Shown: one piece after another, positions 42,946-50,589 of the stretch | How the letters are laid out: each line of letters starts with the position of its first letter | Position numbering within the stretch: the first letter of the stretch is position 1 | DNA from: Desulfotignum sp032250905 | Lineage (GTDB): Bacteria > Desulfobacterota > Desulfobacteria > Desulfobacterales > Desulfobacteraceae | Direction: 5' to 3' | Length of the DNA: 64,000 bases | Assembly: GCA_032250905.1 (NCBI GenBank) | Contig: JAVVEQ010000009.1 | Coordinates: 1 to 64,000 of the forward strand | Translations under genes and position numbers: made by a program | The notes under the pieces: generated by a model | The model's database searches: none | Seen by the model: the letters and a program-made list of their open reading frames with translations, nothing else | Told to the model about the DNA's origin: nothing

Positions 42946-43146
42946 TCAATGAAATTATCACGCCTTTTTTCCATTGGTCAACACCTTGTTTGGCACTTCA
43001 CGAAATCCTTGCGATTTCCTGAAAATGCGTCGGTTTTGCACTGGTACATCCCTTAAAAAAAAGGTAGAATCGCTTCAGACAGCAAACCGATCGTCGGAAC
43101 AATGTTTTCAAAGAACGGTCCAATACGGACAGGAGGCAGCGCAACC

Positions 43147-45456
43147 ATGGCTACCGGTGAATCCATCATCCGTCACGATGCCGTTGCAAAGGTCACCGGC
43201 CGGGCGGAATATACTCAGGATCTTTATAAATCCCGCATGCTGGTGGCAAAATATCTCAGAAGTACGATTGCCCACGGTCGGGTCACGGATATCGATGTTT
43301 CCGCGGCCCGGTCCCTTCCCGGTGTGGCGGCTGTTTTCACGTTCAAGGATGTCCCCCGGCAACCGTTTGCCACGGCAGGTCATCCCATGTCATTGGATTC
43401 CTCCCACCGGGATGTGGCGGACCGGCGGCTGCTGACCGGAGATATCCGGTTCATGGGTGATGAAATTGCGGTGGTGGTGGCTGAAGACGAACTGATTGCC
43501 GGGAACGCGCTGAAACAGATCCGGGTCACCTGCACACCTTTTCCGGTATTGATTCATCCTGTCGATATTCTTGATCCAAACGCCCGACAGATCCATGAGG
43601 GGTCAGCCAACAGGGTGGGAGAACACGGGTGGCGGTTCGGTGCGGATATCGAATCTGCCATGGATCACGCCGATCATGTGGTGGAAGATTCGTTTGAAAC
43701 CGCCATGGTCCAGCACTGTCACCTGGAAAACCATGTCGTGTTTGCCTATATGGACGACCTGGACCGGATTGTCATTGTCACGTCCACCCAGATTCCCCAT
43801 ATTGTCCGTCGTATCGTCGGCGAAGCCCTTGATTTCCCCTTGAGCCGGATCAAAGTGATCAAGCCTTATATCGGTGGCGGATTCGGAAACAAACAGGATG
43901 TCATTTTCGAACCCATGGCTGCATTTCTGACCCTGCATTTGAACGGCCGGCCCGTGGCCATTCATATGACCCGGGAAGAAGAGATGATCGGCACCCGGGT
44001 CCGGCATCCCTTCCACATCAGGGTCAAAACCGGGGTGATGAAGGACGGCACCCTCGCAGCCCGTGACGTGGATGCCATTGCCGTCACGGGTGCCTACGCC
44101 TCCCATGGCCACAGTGTGGCCGCAGCCGGAGGCGGGAAAATAGGTTGCCTGTACCCGCACACCCCCACCCGGTATCATGCACAAACTCTATACGCCAATC
44201 TCCCGGCAGCCGGTGCCATGCGTGCCTATGGATCTCCCCAGATCATGTACGCCCTGGAATGCGCCACAGAAGACGCGGCCCGGGCCATCACCATGGATTC
44301 CGTTGAATTCCGGCTGAAAAACATCGTTCGCCAGGGAGATATCGACCCCCTGTCCCAAAAAACGATTCACACCTGCGGGCTGGCAGAATGCCTGATTCGC
44401 GGCAGGGACATGATCGGCTGGCAATCAAAGAAAAAAAAGTATGCCGCATATAAAACTGGGCCTGTCCGACGGGGACTCGGAGTCGCCTGCTTCAGTTATG
44501 CCTCCGGTACCTATCCGGTGTGCGTGGAAATCGCCAGTGTCCGGTTGTCCCTTAATCAGGACGGCACGGTTCATATCATGGCAGGGGCCACGGAAATCGG
44601 CCAGGGATCGGACACGGTGATCGCTCAGATGGCGGCCCACACCCTGGGGATCTCCCATGAACATGTCCGGGTGATTCAGGCCCAGGACACGGATGTCACC
44701 CCGTTTGACACCGGGGCGTACGCTTCGCGTCAGGCATATGTGAGCAGCAACGCGGTGTTCAGGGCATCTGTCCGGCTCAAAGAACACATCCTGAACCATG
44801 CCGCCCGGATGACGGGAATGCATTCAGATCTTCTGGACATCGAGGCCGATCATATCGTTGCCTCGGATACCCGAACCCCGGTACTGGACCTGAAAACCCT
44901 GGCACTTGACACCTGTTACCATAAAACCCGGGGCGGACAGCTGACCGCGGAAATCTCCCACAAGACCACGACCAGTGCGCCGGTATTTGGATGCACCTTT
45001 GCCGATATCGAGGTGGACATCCCCCTGTGTAAAATCACACTCCGCCAAATCGTCAATGTCCATGATTCCGGGATAATTCTGAACCCGGTCCAGGCACGGG
45101 GACAGGTCCACGGAGGTGTGGCCATGGGCATTGGTGCGACCCTGTCCGAAGAATTTCTCATCGATTCCGGCACGGGGCGTGTCTTCAACGGCAATCTGCT
45201 GGATTACAAATTTCCGACATTCATGGATACGCCCCCTGTCGATGCCGATTTCATCGAAACCCGGGAACCGTCTTCAGGCTATGGCAACAAGGCCCTGGGC
45301 GAACCGCCCGTCATCTCCCCTCCTCCGGCCATCCGGAATGCCCTGCTCGATGCCACAGGCGTTCCTGTCAACCGATTGCCCATCACCCCTGAAGTGCTGT
45401 TCAAGGCGTTCACCACACACGGCCTCATACGCCCCGGGAGAACGGGTCATGTTTGA
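43147..45456 (+). CDS. Molybdenum hydroxylase, molybdopterin-binding large subunit
   Basis: 769 residues from the ATG at 43147 (AGGAGG ten bases upstream); an ATG at 43102 is in frame but less typical. Xanthine dehydrogenase family: RHDAVAKVTGRAEYTQDL at the start, YIGGGFGNKQ (cofactor-binding glycines), NLPAAGAMRAYGSPQ, AGATEIGQGSDTVIAQ, and the catalytic glutamate in LGEPPV near the end. It hydroxylates a purine, aldehyde or N-heterocycle; the substrate cannot be told. It overlaps the FAD subunit gene by 8 bp. Confidence 0.92.
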   Translation: MATGESIIRHDAVAKVTGRAEYTQDLYKSRMLVAKYLRSTIAHGRVTDIDVSAARSLPGVAAVFTFKDVPRQPFATAGHPMSLDSSHRDVADRRLLTGDIRFMGDEIAVVVAEDELIAGNALKQIRVTCTPFPVLIHPVDILDPNARQIHEGSANRVGEHGWRFGADIESAMDHADHVVEDSFETAMVQHCHLENHVVFAYMDDLDRIVIVTSTQIPHIVRRIVGEALDFPLSRIKVIKPYIGGGFGNKQDVIFEPMAAFLTLHLNGRPVAIHMTREEEMIGTRVRHPFHIRVKTGVMKDGTLAARDVDAIAVTGAYASHGHSVAAAGGGKIGCLYPHTPTRYHAQTLYANLPAAGAMRAYGSPQIMYALECATEDAARAITMDSVEFRLKNIVRQGDIDPLSQKTIHTCGLAECLIRGRDMIGWQSKKKKYAAYKTGPVRRGLGVACFSYASGTYPVCVEIASVRLSLNQDGTVHIMAGATEIGQGSDTVIAQMAAHTLGISHEHVRVIQAQDTDVTPFDTGAYASRQAYVSSNAVFRASVRLKEHILNHAARMTGMHSDLLDIEADHIVASDTRTPVLDLKTLALDTCYHKTRGGQLTAEISHKTTTSAPVFGCTFADIEVDIPLCKITLRQIVNVHDSGIILNPVQARGQVHGGVAMGIGATLSEEFLIDSGTGRVFNGNLLDYKFPTFMDTPPVDADFIETREPSSGYGNKALGEPPVISPPPAIRNALLDATGVPVNRLPITPEVLFKAFTTHGLIRPGRTGHV

Positions 45457-46321
45457 TATTCAGTCTTATATGAAAGCAGGCTCTGTGGATGAAGCCGTGG
45501 CCCTGCTGGCAGCGCATCCCAATGCCCGGCTGGTGGCAGGCGGCACCGATGTATTGATCCGGCTCAGACATGGCAGCCGCGACTTCACCCGGCTGGTGGA
45601 TATTCATGGCCTTGCCGAGCTGCGATTCATTTCTCTTGATCCGCTGCAAAATATCCGGATCGGATCCGGCACGGTGTTTACCGATCTGGCCCAATCGGAT
45701 CTCATCCTCCGGCATCTGCCTGTTCTTGCGGATGCCGCCGGGAGCGTGGGCGGCCCCCAGATCCGGAATATGGCCACCATCGGGGGAAATATCTGCAACG
45801 GTGCGCCCAGTGCCGACAGCGCCCCGGCCTTGTTTGCCCTGAATGCCCTTCTGGAGTTGAAAAGCAACCGGGGCTTCCGGCAGGTCCCGGTCGCCGATTT
45901 TTATCTGGGACCGTCCGTCGTTGACCTGAAGCCCGGAGAAGTGCTGGTCTCGATCATCATTCCCCGGGAAGCCTACCAGGGATATGCCGGCCATTATTAC
46001 AAATATGCCATGCGAAAAGCCATGGATATCGCCACCATCGGGTGCGCCGTCAGCCTGAAAACATCCGGCAACCGCCTTGCAGATTATCGAATTGCCTATG
46101 GGGTGGCAGGGCCGACGCCCTTGCGGTGTCCTTCAGCGGAAAAGACAGCCGTCAACCAGATGATTTCCGACACGCTGGTGTCAAAAATTGCAGCAGCAGT
46201 GGAAGATGATGTGTCCCCCAGGACATCCTGGCGGGCCACCCGGGAATTCCGGCTTCATATCATTTCTGAACTGGCCCGAAAAGTGACCCGTACCGCCCTC
46301 GACCGGGTCAGAAAGGAGTGA
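45449..46321 (+). CDS. Molybdenum hydroxylase, FAD-binding medium subunit
   Basis: 290 residues from the ATG at 45449. FAD sites: LVAGGTDVLIRLRHG near residues 29-43 and GGPQIRNMATIGGNICNGAPSADSAPAL near 105. The C-terminal CO_deh_flav domain ends FRLHIISELARKV. This subunit passes electrons from the 2Fe-2S clusters to NAD+. The pseudogene at 524-1036 corresponds to its second half (from SADSAPAL onward). Confidence 0.95.
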   Translation: MFDIQSYMKAGSVDEAVALLAAHPNARLVAGGTDVLIRLRHGSRDFTRLVDIHGLAELRFISLDPLQNIRIGSGTVFTDLAQSDLILRHLPVLADAAGSVGGPQIRNMATIGGNICNGAPSADSAPALFALNALLELKSNRGFRQVPVADFYLGPSVVDLKPGEVLVSIIIPREAYQGYAGHYYKYAMRKAMDIATIGCAVSLKTSGNRLADYRIAYGVAGPTPLRCPSAEKTAVNQMISDTLVSKIAAAVEDDVSPRTSWRATREFRLHIISELARKVTRTALDRVRKE

Positions 46322-46324
46322 CAG

Positions 46325-46813
46325 ATGTCAGGATTGCAGCTCAAGGAAATTGAATTATACGTCAATGGCACCCCCTGCAAACGGGTCGTAGATGTCCGCA
46401 AAACCCTTCTGGAGCTGTTGCGGGAAGATCTGGGACTGACCGGAACCAAATACGGATGCGGTGCCGGAGAATGCGGGGCGTGTTCCGTGCTGGTGGACGA
46501 TGTGCTGGTGGATGCCTGCATTTACCTGGCTGTGTGGGCTCATGGCAAGAAGATCCGGACTATTGAAGGAGAGGCCAAAAAAGGCCGCCTGTCCCCGGTG
46601 CAACAGGCCTATGTCACGGAAGGGGCCATACAATGCGGCTTCTGCACCCCCGGTTTTGTGATGGCCACCACGGCATTTGTCCAGCAACATGCCGGTCAAA
46701 CCGTGACCGATGACACCATCCGAAAAGCCCATGCAGGCAATCTATGCCGGTGCACGGGATATCAGCACATTTTACGCGCGGTTAAGAAAAGCATGCAGTT
46801 TCCGGATGAGTGA
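46325..46813 (+). CDS. Molybdenum hydroxylase, 2Fe-2S small subunit
   Basis: 162 residues. The plant-ferredoxin-like 2Fe-2S site is GCGAGECGACSVLVDD (Cys in CGxGxCGxC) with a distal DACIYL cysteine. The helical 2Fe-2S site uses QCGFCTPGFVM and GNLCRCTGYQHI. It relays electrons between molybdopterin and FAD. It starts 3 bp after the FAD gene stop, completing a large-medium-small operon. Confidence 0.97.
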   Translation: MSGLQLKEIELYVNGTPCKRVVDVRKTLLELLREDLGLTGTKYGCGAGECGACSVLVDDVLVDACIYLAVWAHGKKIRTIEGEAKKGRLSPVQQAYVTEGAIQCGFCTPGFVMATTAFVQQHAGQTVTDDTIRKAHAGNLCRCTGYQHILRAVKKSMQFPDE

Positions 46814-46863
46814 ACCCCGGGCACGTGTCTCACTTCTATTGTCACAGATATCAGTGTCCGGGA

Positions 46864-47697
46864 CTAAACGCGCGCTGCCAGCCAATCTTCCACGTCTTTG
46901 AACATTATTGAACATTCAGGCTCATTGTGAATCTCATGATACAGCCCTTCATAGACTTTAAGGGTCTTATCAGTGGAACCGGCTTTTTTGTATAGCATCT
47001 GTGCCCCCTGCGGATCGACAATTTTGTCTTTGCTGCCCTGAACAATAATGAGGGGCAGGGTTATTTTTTCCGCCTGAGCACTGACACGCATCATGGCTTT
47101 CAGTATTTCCGCTGCCAAGCGTGCAGGTGTCCTGCCGTGAAAAATCAGCGGATCGTTCATATAGGCTTCCACCACGCCTGGATCGCGTGAAATTGCGCTT
47201 GCATCCAGCTCTATCACGCCAGTTTCAGGGGCGATTCGGGAAAAGATCTTTCCCAGGGTGATTGTAAACTGTGAAATGCTGTCACTGACTTTGATAGCGG
47301 GTGCCGACAGGATAGCTCCCTTGAAATCTGCCTGGTGGTCAATCAGATAAGAACACGTGATCAACCCACCCATGCTGTGTCCAAAGATGAAAACAGGTTT
47401 TCCCGGGTGCCGGCCCTTGACCATCTGGTAATACCGCGTCAGAGGTTCAGTGTAATCGGCAAACCGTTCGATGACTTCGCGCTCCCCGTCAGACTTGCCA
47501 TGGCCGAGGTGATCCAGCCCGTAAATGGCATAACCCAGCGGCACAAAGTGGTTTACATGGTTCGTGAACCGTCCGCAGTATTCACCCAGCCCATGGACAA
47601 GAAGCAGAATGGCCTTTACGTTTCCATCCGGAAGCCAGGCCTGATAATAAATATTGGCGTTGCCCACACCCTTGAAATGGCCATCAATATGTTTCAT
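46864..47697 (-). CDS. Alpha/beta hydrolase, monoacylglycerol-lipase-like
   Basis: 277 residues from the ATG at 47697 (the ATG at 47718 is possible). Oxyanion segment LLLVHGLGEYCGRF, LDHLGHGKSDGE, nucleophile elbow FGHSMGGL (Ser), acid in QGSKDKIVDP, and histidine in GLYHEIHNEPE. The size and motifs match lysophospholipase/monoacylglycerol lipase. About 150 bp upstream lies a promoter-like element also present before umuD. The start is not firmly fixed. Confidence 0.9.
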   Translation of the reverse strand: MKHIDGHFKGVGNANIYYQAWLPDGNVKAILLLVHGLGEYCGRFTNHVNHFVPLGYAIYGLDHLGHGKSDGEREVIERFADYTEPLTRYYQMVKGRHPGKPVFIFGHSMGGLITCSYLIDHQADFKGAILSAPAIKVSDSISQFTITLGKIFSRIAPETGVIELDASAISRDPGVVEAYMNDPLIFHGRTPARLAAEILKAMMRVSAQAEKITLPLIIVQGSKDKIVDPQGAQMLYKKAGSTDKTLKVYEGLYHEIHNEPECSIMFKDVEDWLAARV

Positions 47698-47869
47698 GGT
47701 CGATGGTCCTTCAGTCATTATTTTTGGACGACCTGAACCCTTTTATAAACCGTTTCGTGGCGCTCATTGAAAACGTCGCCGGCTGTCTCAAATGATATGA
47801 TTCCCCCCCCATCTTTTTTCACAGACTGATCCGGACAGTCAGTAAGGGTTGTCTCCACCTGACTTGATG

Positions 47870-47918
47870 CCATACTATCAATGCCGGGGATTGTCAATCA
47901 GGTAAAACCCCTATAAAT
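47870..47918 (-). promoter_or_regulatory. Shared promoter element, copy A (upstream of hydrolase)
   Basis: On the minus strand: TTGACA (47898-47893), a 17-bp spacer ending CTATC-like, then TATGGC (47875-47870). GGTTTTACCT lies 2 bases upstream of the -35. The block is repeated at 49918-49967. Read on the plus strand, both share ACTATCWATG and TGTCAATW then AGGTAAAACC. It lies about 150 bp before the hydrolase start. Confidence 0.55.
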
Positions 47919-48073
47919 GACAATGAGGCTTTGCATCACCGGCCTTGTCTAAACCGTTTCCTCCATGATTCCTAACCATCCCGGCACCCCGGGATTTGTT
48001 CTTGACAGGCAGCAAGACATACGGATTCTGGTATCGGCACGTTGAAAGTGTTTTTTGTCTTGACTTGAGCTGA

Positions 48074-48119
48074 CCCCCCCTGATACAAGCACACTATGTT
48101 GTGCTTGTATCAGGGGGGG
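48074..48119. repeat. Perfect 20-bp hairpin with C7/G7 base
   Basis: The arms 48074-48093 (CCCCCCCTGATACAAGCACA) and 48100-48119 are exactly complementary around a 6-base loop (CTATGT). There is no U-run, so it does not look like a simple terminator. GAGCTGACCCC just outside recalls insertion-sequence ends, so it may be a small non-autonomous element or a joined pair of ends. Confidence 0.6.
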
Positions 48120-48171
48120 CAGCCGTTAATCAAACTGGGGTATAATCGCAACCAAATAAGGCGGGGGAACG

Positions 48172-48414
48172 ATGAAAATGAATTCAATAAACGTGAGTAT
48201 TGTATTAAATAGTGGTGATCGATTAACCGGTGAGGTCAATATTCTCGAATTCAAAAGATTTTCTGATTTTATTGAGCAGAACAGCGCAAAACATATAAAA
48301 TTATTTAACACAAAATTAGATGATGCGTTATATGAATCAGCCGGAGCTTTTCTTTTGATTCCAAAAACAAATATTCGTTATTATATCCCGCTTGAAGAAA
48401 CTAAAACAGAATAA
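48172..48414 (+). CDS. Small conserved-looking hypothetical protein
   Basis: 80 residues with a strong ribosome site (GGCGGGGG, 6 bases upstream). The sequence starts MKMNSINVSIVLNSGDRLTGEV, then EFKRFSDFIEQ, KHIKLFNTKLDD and FLLIPKTNIRYYIPLEE. This is an alternating strand pattern suggesting a small beta-barrel or Sm-like fold. There is no membrane segment. I do not recognise a family. It converges on the PilZ gene 30 bp away. Confidence 0.65.
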   Translation: MKMNSINVSIVLNSGDRLTGEVNILEFKRFSDFIEQNSAKHIKLFNTKLDDALYESAGAFLLIPKTNIRYYIPLEETKTE

Positions 48415-48444
48415 ACTGTATTAATTCATGATCTCTCGCTACTT

Positions 48445-48921
48445 TCAGAAATGAAATAACAAATACTTTCCAAAATCATCATAATGGTCATTGGATAAGA
48501 ATTCACACCCAATATGGTTACCAAACTTTCTCCTGACTACGATTTCTTTTAGAACTTGAGATCTGCGCGGGTTATCCAGTACAAATTTAACAGAAAGGCG
48601 CTCACCTTCCATGATATTCAGAGGTCTTTCTGTCATAATCCGCATACCCAATTTGGAAATGTCTACTATTTTTACCGGGTACTGATGTGATTGTTGAATC
48701 AAAACCCCTTTCAGATTAAGTTGTTTGCGGATATGCTGCCGCCTTTCGATCGATATTGGAAAAACATGCTTGCATTTACAGGTAACCTTAAAGTTTAAGG
48801 CTTTATCCATTTTTATATATTTTGCAATATTTATCTGCCTCTTCTCGCCGCATTTGGGGCATTCTATCTCGATCGTATCATTGTTTGTGTAAAATATTTT
48901 TTGAACCATGCTATCAGTCAT
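48445..48921 (-). CDS. PilZ-domain protein with zinc-ribbon-like N-terminus
   Basis: 158 residues. The N-terminus carries CPKC and, 25 residues on, CKC, a ribbon-like cysteine set. The PilZ domain has the c-di-GMP motif RRQHIRKQ (RxxxR near residues 64-68) and DISKLGMRI (DxSxxG). This supports cyclic di-GMP binding. It is in the same orientation as the IHF/HU and UmuD genes, 24 bp after the former. Target unknown. Confidence 0.82.
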   Translation of the reverse strand: MTDSMVQKIFYTNNDTIEIECPKCGEKRQINIAKYIKMDKALNFKVTCKCKHVFPISIERRQHIRKQLNLKGVLIQQSHQYPVKIVDISKLGMRIMTERPLNIMEGERLSVKFVLDNPRRSQVLKEIVVRRKFGNHIGCEFLSNDHYDDFGKYLLFHF

Positions 48922-48945
48922 ATCCGTTATAAATTTTTAATTCAT

Positions 48946-49263
48946 CTAATTCAGAACCTGCTGGACCTTTGTATTCAGATGATGCTGACTGATCTGGTTC
49001 CGAAGTTTACCTGAGCTTTTAAAAGTAACAACTCTTCGTTTATCAAGTGTCATGGTTTCTCCGGTAGCCGGGTTCCTGCCTTTCCTTGGGGCCTTATTGT
49101 TGACCTGGAATTTTCCGAAACCGGATATCATTACATCTTCACCGGATGCCAGTGTCGATTTCATGGTTTCCAGAAGGGTTTCTATTATGGATTTGGATTC
49201 GGTTGGTTGAATTTCTAACCGTTCTGAAATTTTTTCGACGAGTTTGGATTTGGTTATGGACAC
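48946..49263 (-). CDS. IHF/HU-type histone-like protein
   Basis: 105 residues from a GTG at 49263 (GAGGAG ten bases upstream); ATGs at 49281 and 49302 add unusual residues. Family sequence: SITKSKLVEKISERL, GEDVMISGFGKFQVNNKAPRKGRNPATGE and VVTFKSSGKLRNQI, the DNA-bending arm being typical of IHF alpha. Start uncertain. It is 47 bp after umuD on the same strand. Confidence 0.9.
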   Translation of the reverse strand: MSITKSKLVEKISERLEIQPTESKSIIETLLETMKSTLASGEDVMISGFGKFQVNNKAPRKGRNPATGETMTLDKRRVVTFKSSGKLRNQISQHHLNTKVQQVLN

Positions 49264-49310
49264 TTTTAGCAGACTCCTCATTGCTGGATAAAAAATCGAC
49301 ATTGATCACA

Positions 49311-49730
49311 TCACACCTTGTGGATCACATTGGTGACAACGCCCCAGATTTCAAAGGACATATCGGGTTTGATTTCAATCGGTGCGAACCGGTCATTTTC
49401 CGGTTCAAGAGATGGTTTGCCGGATCTGATTCTCAGACGTTTAACTGTCAGTTCCCCATCTACCACGGCAATGACAATTTTTTTGTCCACCGCTTCAAGG
49501 GATCGATCAACGATCAGGATGTCTCCTGGAAAGATACCAGCCTTGATCATTGATTCACCGCTGACACGGACAAAGAAAGTGGCGGCCGGGTGTTTGATCA
49601 GGTGTTCATTCAGGTCCAGGCTTCCTTCGATATAATCATCTGCCGGGGATGGAAATCCGGCTTCAATGGATGTCATATAGAGTGGCAGACTGATTTCTGT
49701 TGTCTGGTCCGGGACGTATATTTTATTCAT
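49311..49730 (-). CDS. umuD: UmuD-type autoproteolytic SOS protein
   Basis: 139 residues, LexA/UmuD S24 peptidase family without the LexA DNA-binding domain. Cleavage site Ala-Gly in SIEAGFPSPADDYIEGSLDL, catalytic Ser in VRVSGESM and Lys in GELTVKRL. UmuD' supports translesion DNA polymerase V, but no umuC follows; IHF and PilZ genes do. It may serve a polymerase encoded elsewhere or be a lone mobile-element regulator. Confidence 0.9.
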   Translation of the reverse strand: MNKIYVPDQTTEISLPLYMTSIEAGFPSPADDYIEGSLDLNEHLIKHPAATFFVRVSGESMIKAGIFPGDILIVDRSLEAVDKKIVIAVVDGELTVKRLRIRSGKPSLEPENDRFAPIEIKPDMSFEIWGVVTNVIHKV

Positions 49731-49742
49731 AATCTAATTCAC

Positions 49743-49859
49743 TTATCCCTTCCCGATAGCAATAGCACTGTGTGGGTTCCTCCAAAATGACCAATCATAT
49801 CTGTCGGATAAGCCGCCACAACGTTTCATTTTCCACCCAGGAAGGCCAAAATAAGCCAT
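49743..49859 (-). CDS. Possible 38-residue leader ORF upstream of umuD
   Basis: The ATG at 49859 has AGGA seven bases upstream and the frame ends 12 bp before umuD. It encodes MAYFGLPGWKMKRCGGLSD then RYDWSFWRNPHSAIAIGKG. It lies downstream of the promoter-like element B, so it would be in the umuD leader. Nothing shows that it is a real protein; it could be a leader peptide or chance. Confidence 0.3.
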   Translation of the reverse strand: MAYFGLPGWKMKRCGGLSDRYDWSFWRNPHSAIAIGKG

Positions 49860-49917
49860 CGAAATGTCCTGTGTTATCTCAATTCTCCGGCAAAAGGCTT
49901 TCCCGACGTGGATTATT

Positions 49918-49967
49918 GCCTTACTATCTATGGGACACAATGTCAATATAGGTAAAACCACCTAAAA
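49918..49967 (-). promoter_or_regulatory. Shared promoter element, copy B (upstream of umuD)
   Basis: On the minus strand: TTGACA (49946-49941), 17-bp spacer, TAAGGC (49923-49918), with AGGTGGTTTTACCT just upstream of the -35, which contains AGGT and ACCT as an inverted pair. It lies about 190 bp before umuD and matches copy A at 47870-47918. Confidence 0.55.
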
Positions 49968-50006
49968 TACATACGGAAAAATCCTTACTGGTTAGAGAAA
50001 TCTACT

Positions 50007-50186
50007 ATGCATAACATTCAGAATGACCGTCCAACCAGTGTGCCTGGGAATCGGCAGCCAACAAAAATCATTCAGCAAATCAAGAATTCCTGCCGGCCGA
50101 TCCACAGTCCGATTCAAACCCCGGGAGAATATAACGACTTAGTTAGAAGAAGCACCGTGCAGAACCAGATCGATCATAACTTCTGA
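50007..50186 (+). CDS. Possible 59-residue small ORF
   Basis: Runs from an ATG at 50007 to TGA at 50184-50186: MHNIQNDRPTSVPGNRQPTK, then IIQQIKNSCRPIHSPIQTP and EYNDLVRRSTVQNQIDHNF. No good ribosome site is seen (AGAGAAA is the nearest). Polar, without recognisable domains. It could be a fragment of an island protein or non-coding. Confidence 0.25.
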   Translation: MHNIQNDRPTSVPGNRQPTKIIQQIKNSCRPIHSPIQTPGEYNDLVRRSTVQNQIDHNF

Positions 50187-50306
50187 AATAATCTGGTGCA
50201 ACTTTAGAATTATGCGACGGAGATGCAAAAATCTGAAAGATGAACTAAGAATGGTGAGTTTTATATTAACGGTGGACAAACAAAAATGGTGGACAATAGC
50301 TAGACA

Positions 50307-50343
50307 AATTAAAAAAGGTTTTCAGCTGTAAGAAGCGAAAACC
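50307..50343 (-). terminator. Intrinsic terminator of tRNA-Arg
   Basis: On the minus strand, GGTTTTC pairs with GAAAACC across 13 bases and is followed by T6 AATTT. It lies 12 bases downstream of the tRNA 3' end. Confidence 0.8.
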
Positions 50344-50354
50344 CTTAATATAGG

Positions 50355-50431
<77 letters not shown>

Positions 50432-50525
50432 AACAATCGCTTCATTTAACAGAAAGTCCCTGAAAAGTCCAGTGAAAAATAAAAGACAATCCCTGCAATT
50501 CCAGATTAATGAATTTATCGCTTTA

Positions 50526-50550
50526 ATACCATCATCGATGATGGTATAAT
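50526..50550 (+). promoter_or_regulatory. rpoH promoter with 22-bp perfect palindrome
   Basis: The palindrome spans 50526-50547 with core CCATCATCGATGATGG. A TATAAT -10 box lies at 50545-50550 and overlaps its right end; the rpoH ATG is 40 bases downstream. A repressor bound here would block the -10, so the palindrome is a good operator candidate. The -35 is weak (TTTAAT area). It is not a CIRCE element. Confidence 0.6.
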
Positions 50551-50589
50551 TAATTTTTTTATGATTTGCAAGACTTATAGGTTCACTGA

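Larger units (their letters stand above)
47719..48171. other. Intergenic region with promoter-like element and strong hairpin
   Basis: About 450 bp between the minus-strand hydrolase and the plus-strand small protein. It contains promoter element A (minus strand, 47870-47918) and the 20-bp hairpin 48074-48119. A TATAAT at 48141-48146, 31 bases before the next ATG, is a possible -10 box. I see no protein-coding frame. Confidence 0.5.
49860..50354. other. AT-rich stretch between umuD leader and tRNA-Arg
   Basis: Holds promoter element B, one 59-codon frame, and the tRNA terminator. The sequence 50187-50306 shows nothing recognisable. The position next to a tRNA is where integrating elements land, but I see no duplicated tRNA 3' end within the window. 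Confidence 0.4.

Noticed and set aside
42991..43016. TGGCAC followed by TTGC as a sigma-54 promoter before the molybdenum hydroxylase
   Set aside because: The spacing between the two boxes is about 12 bases where 5 is needed.
49743..49961. Full 72-residue ORF upstream of umuD
   Set aside because: The upstream part has no start context and overlaps the promoter-like element; only the 38-codon inner frame is a candidate.
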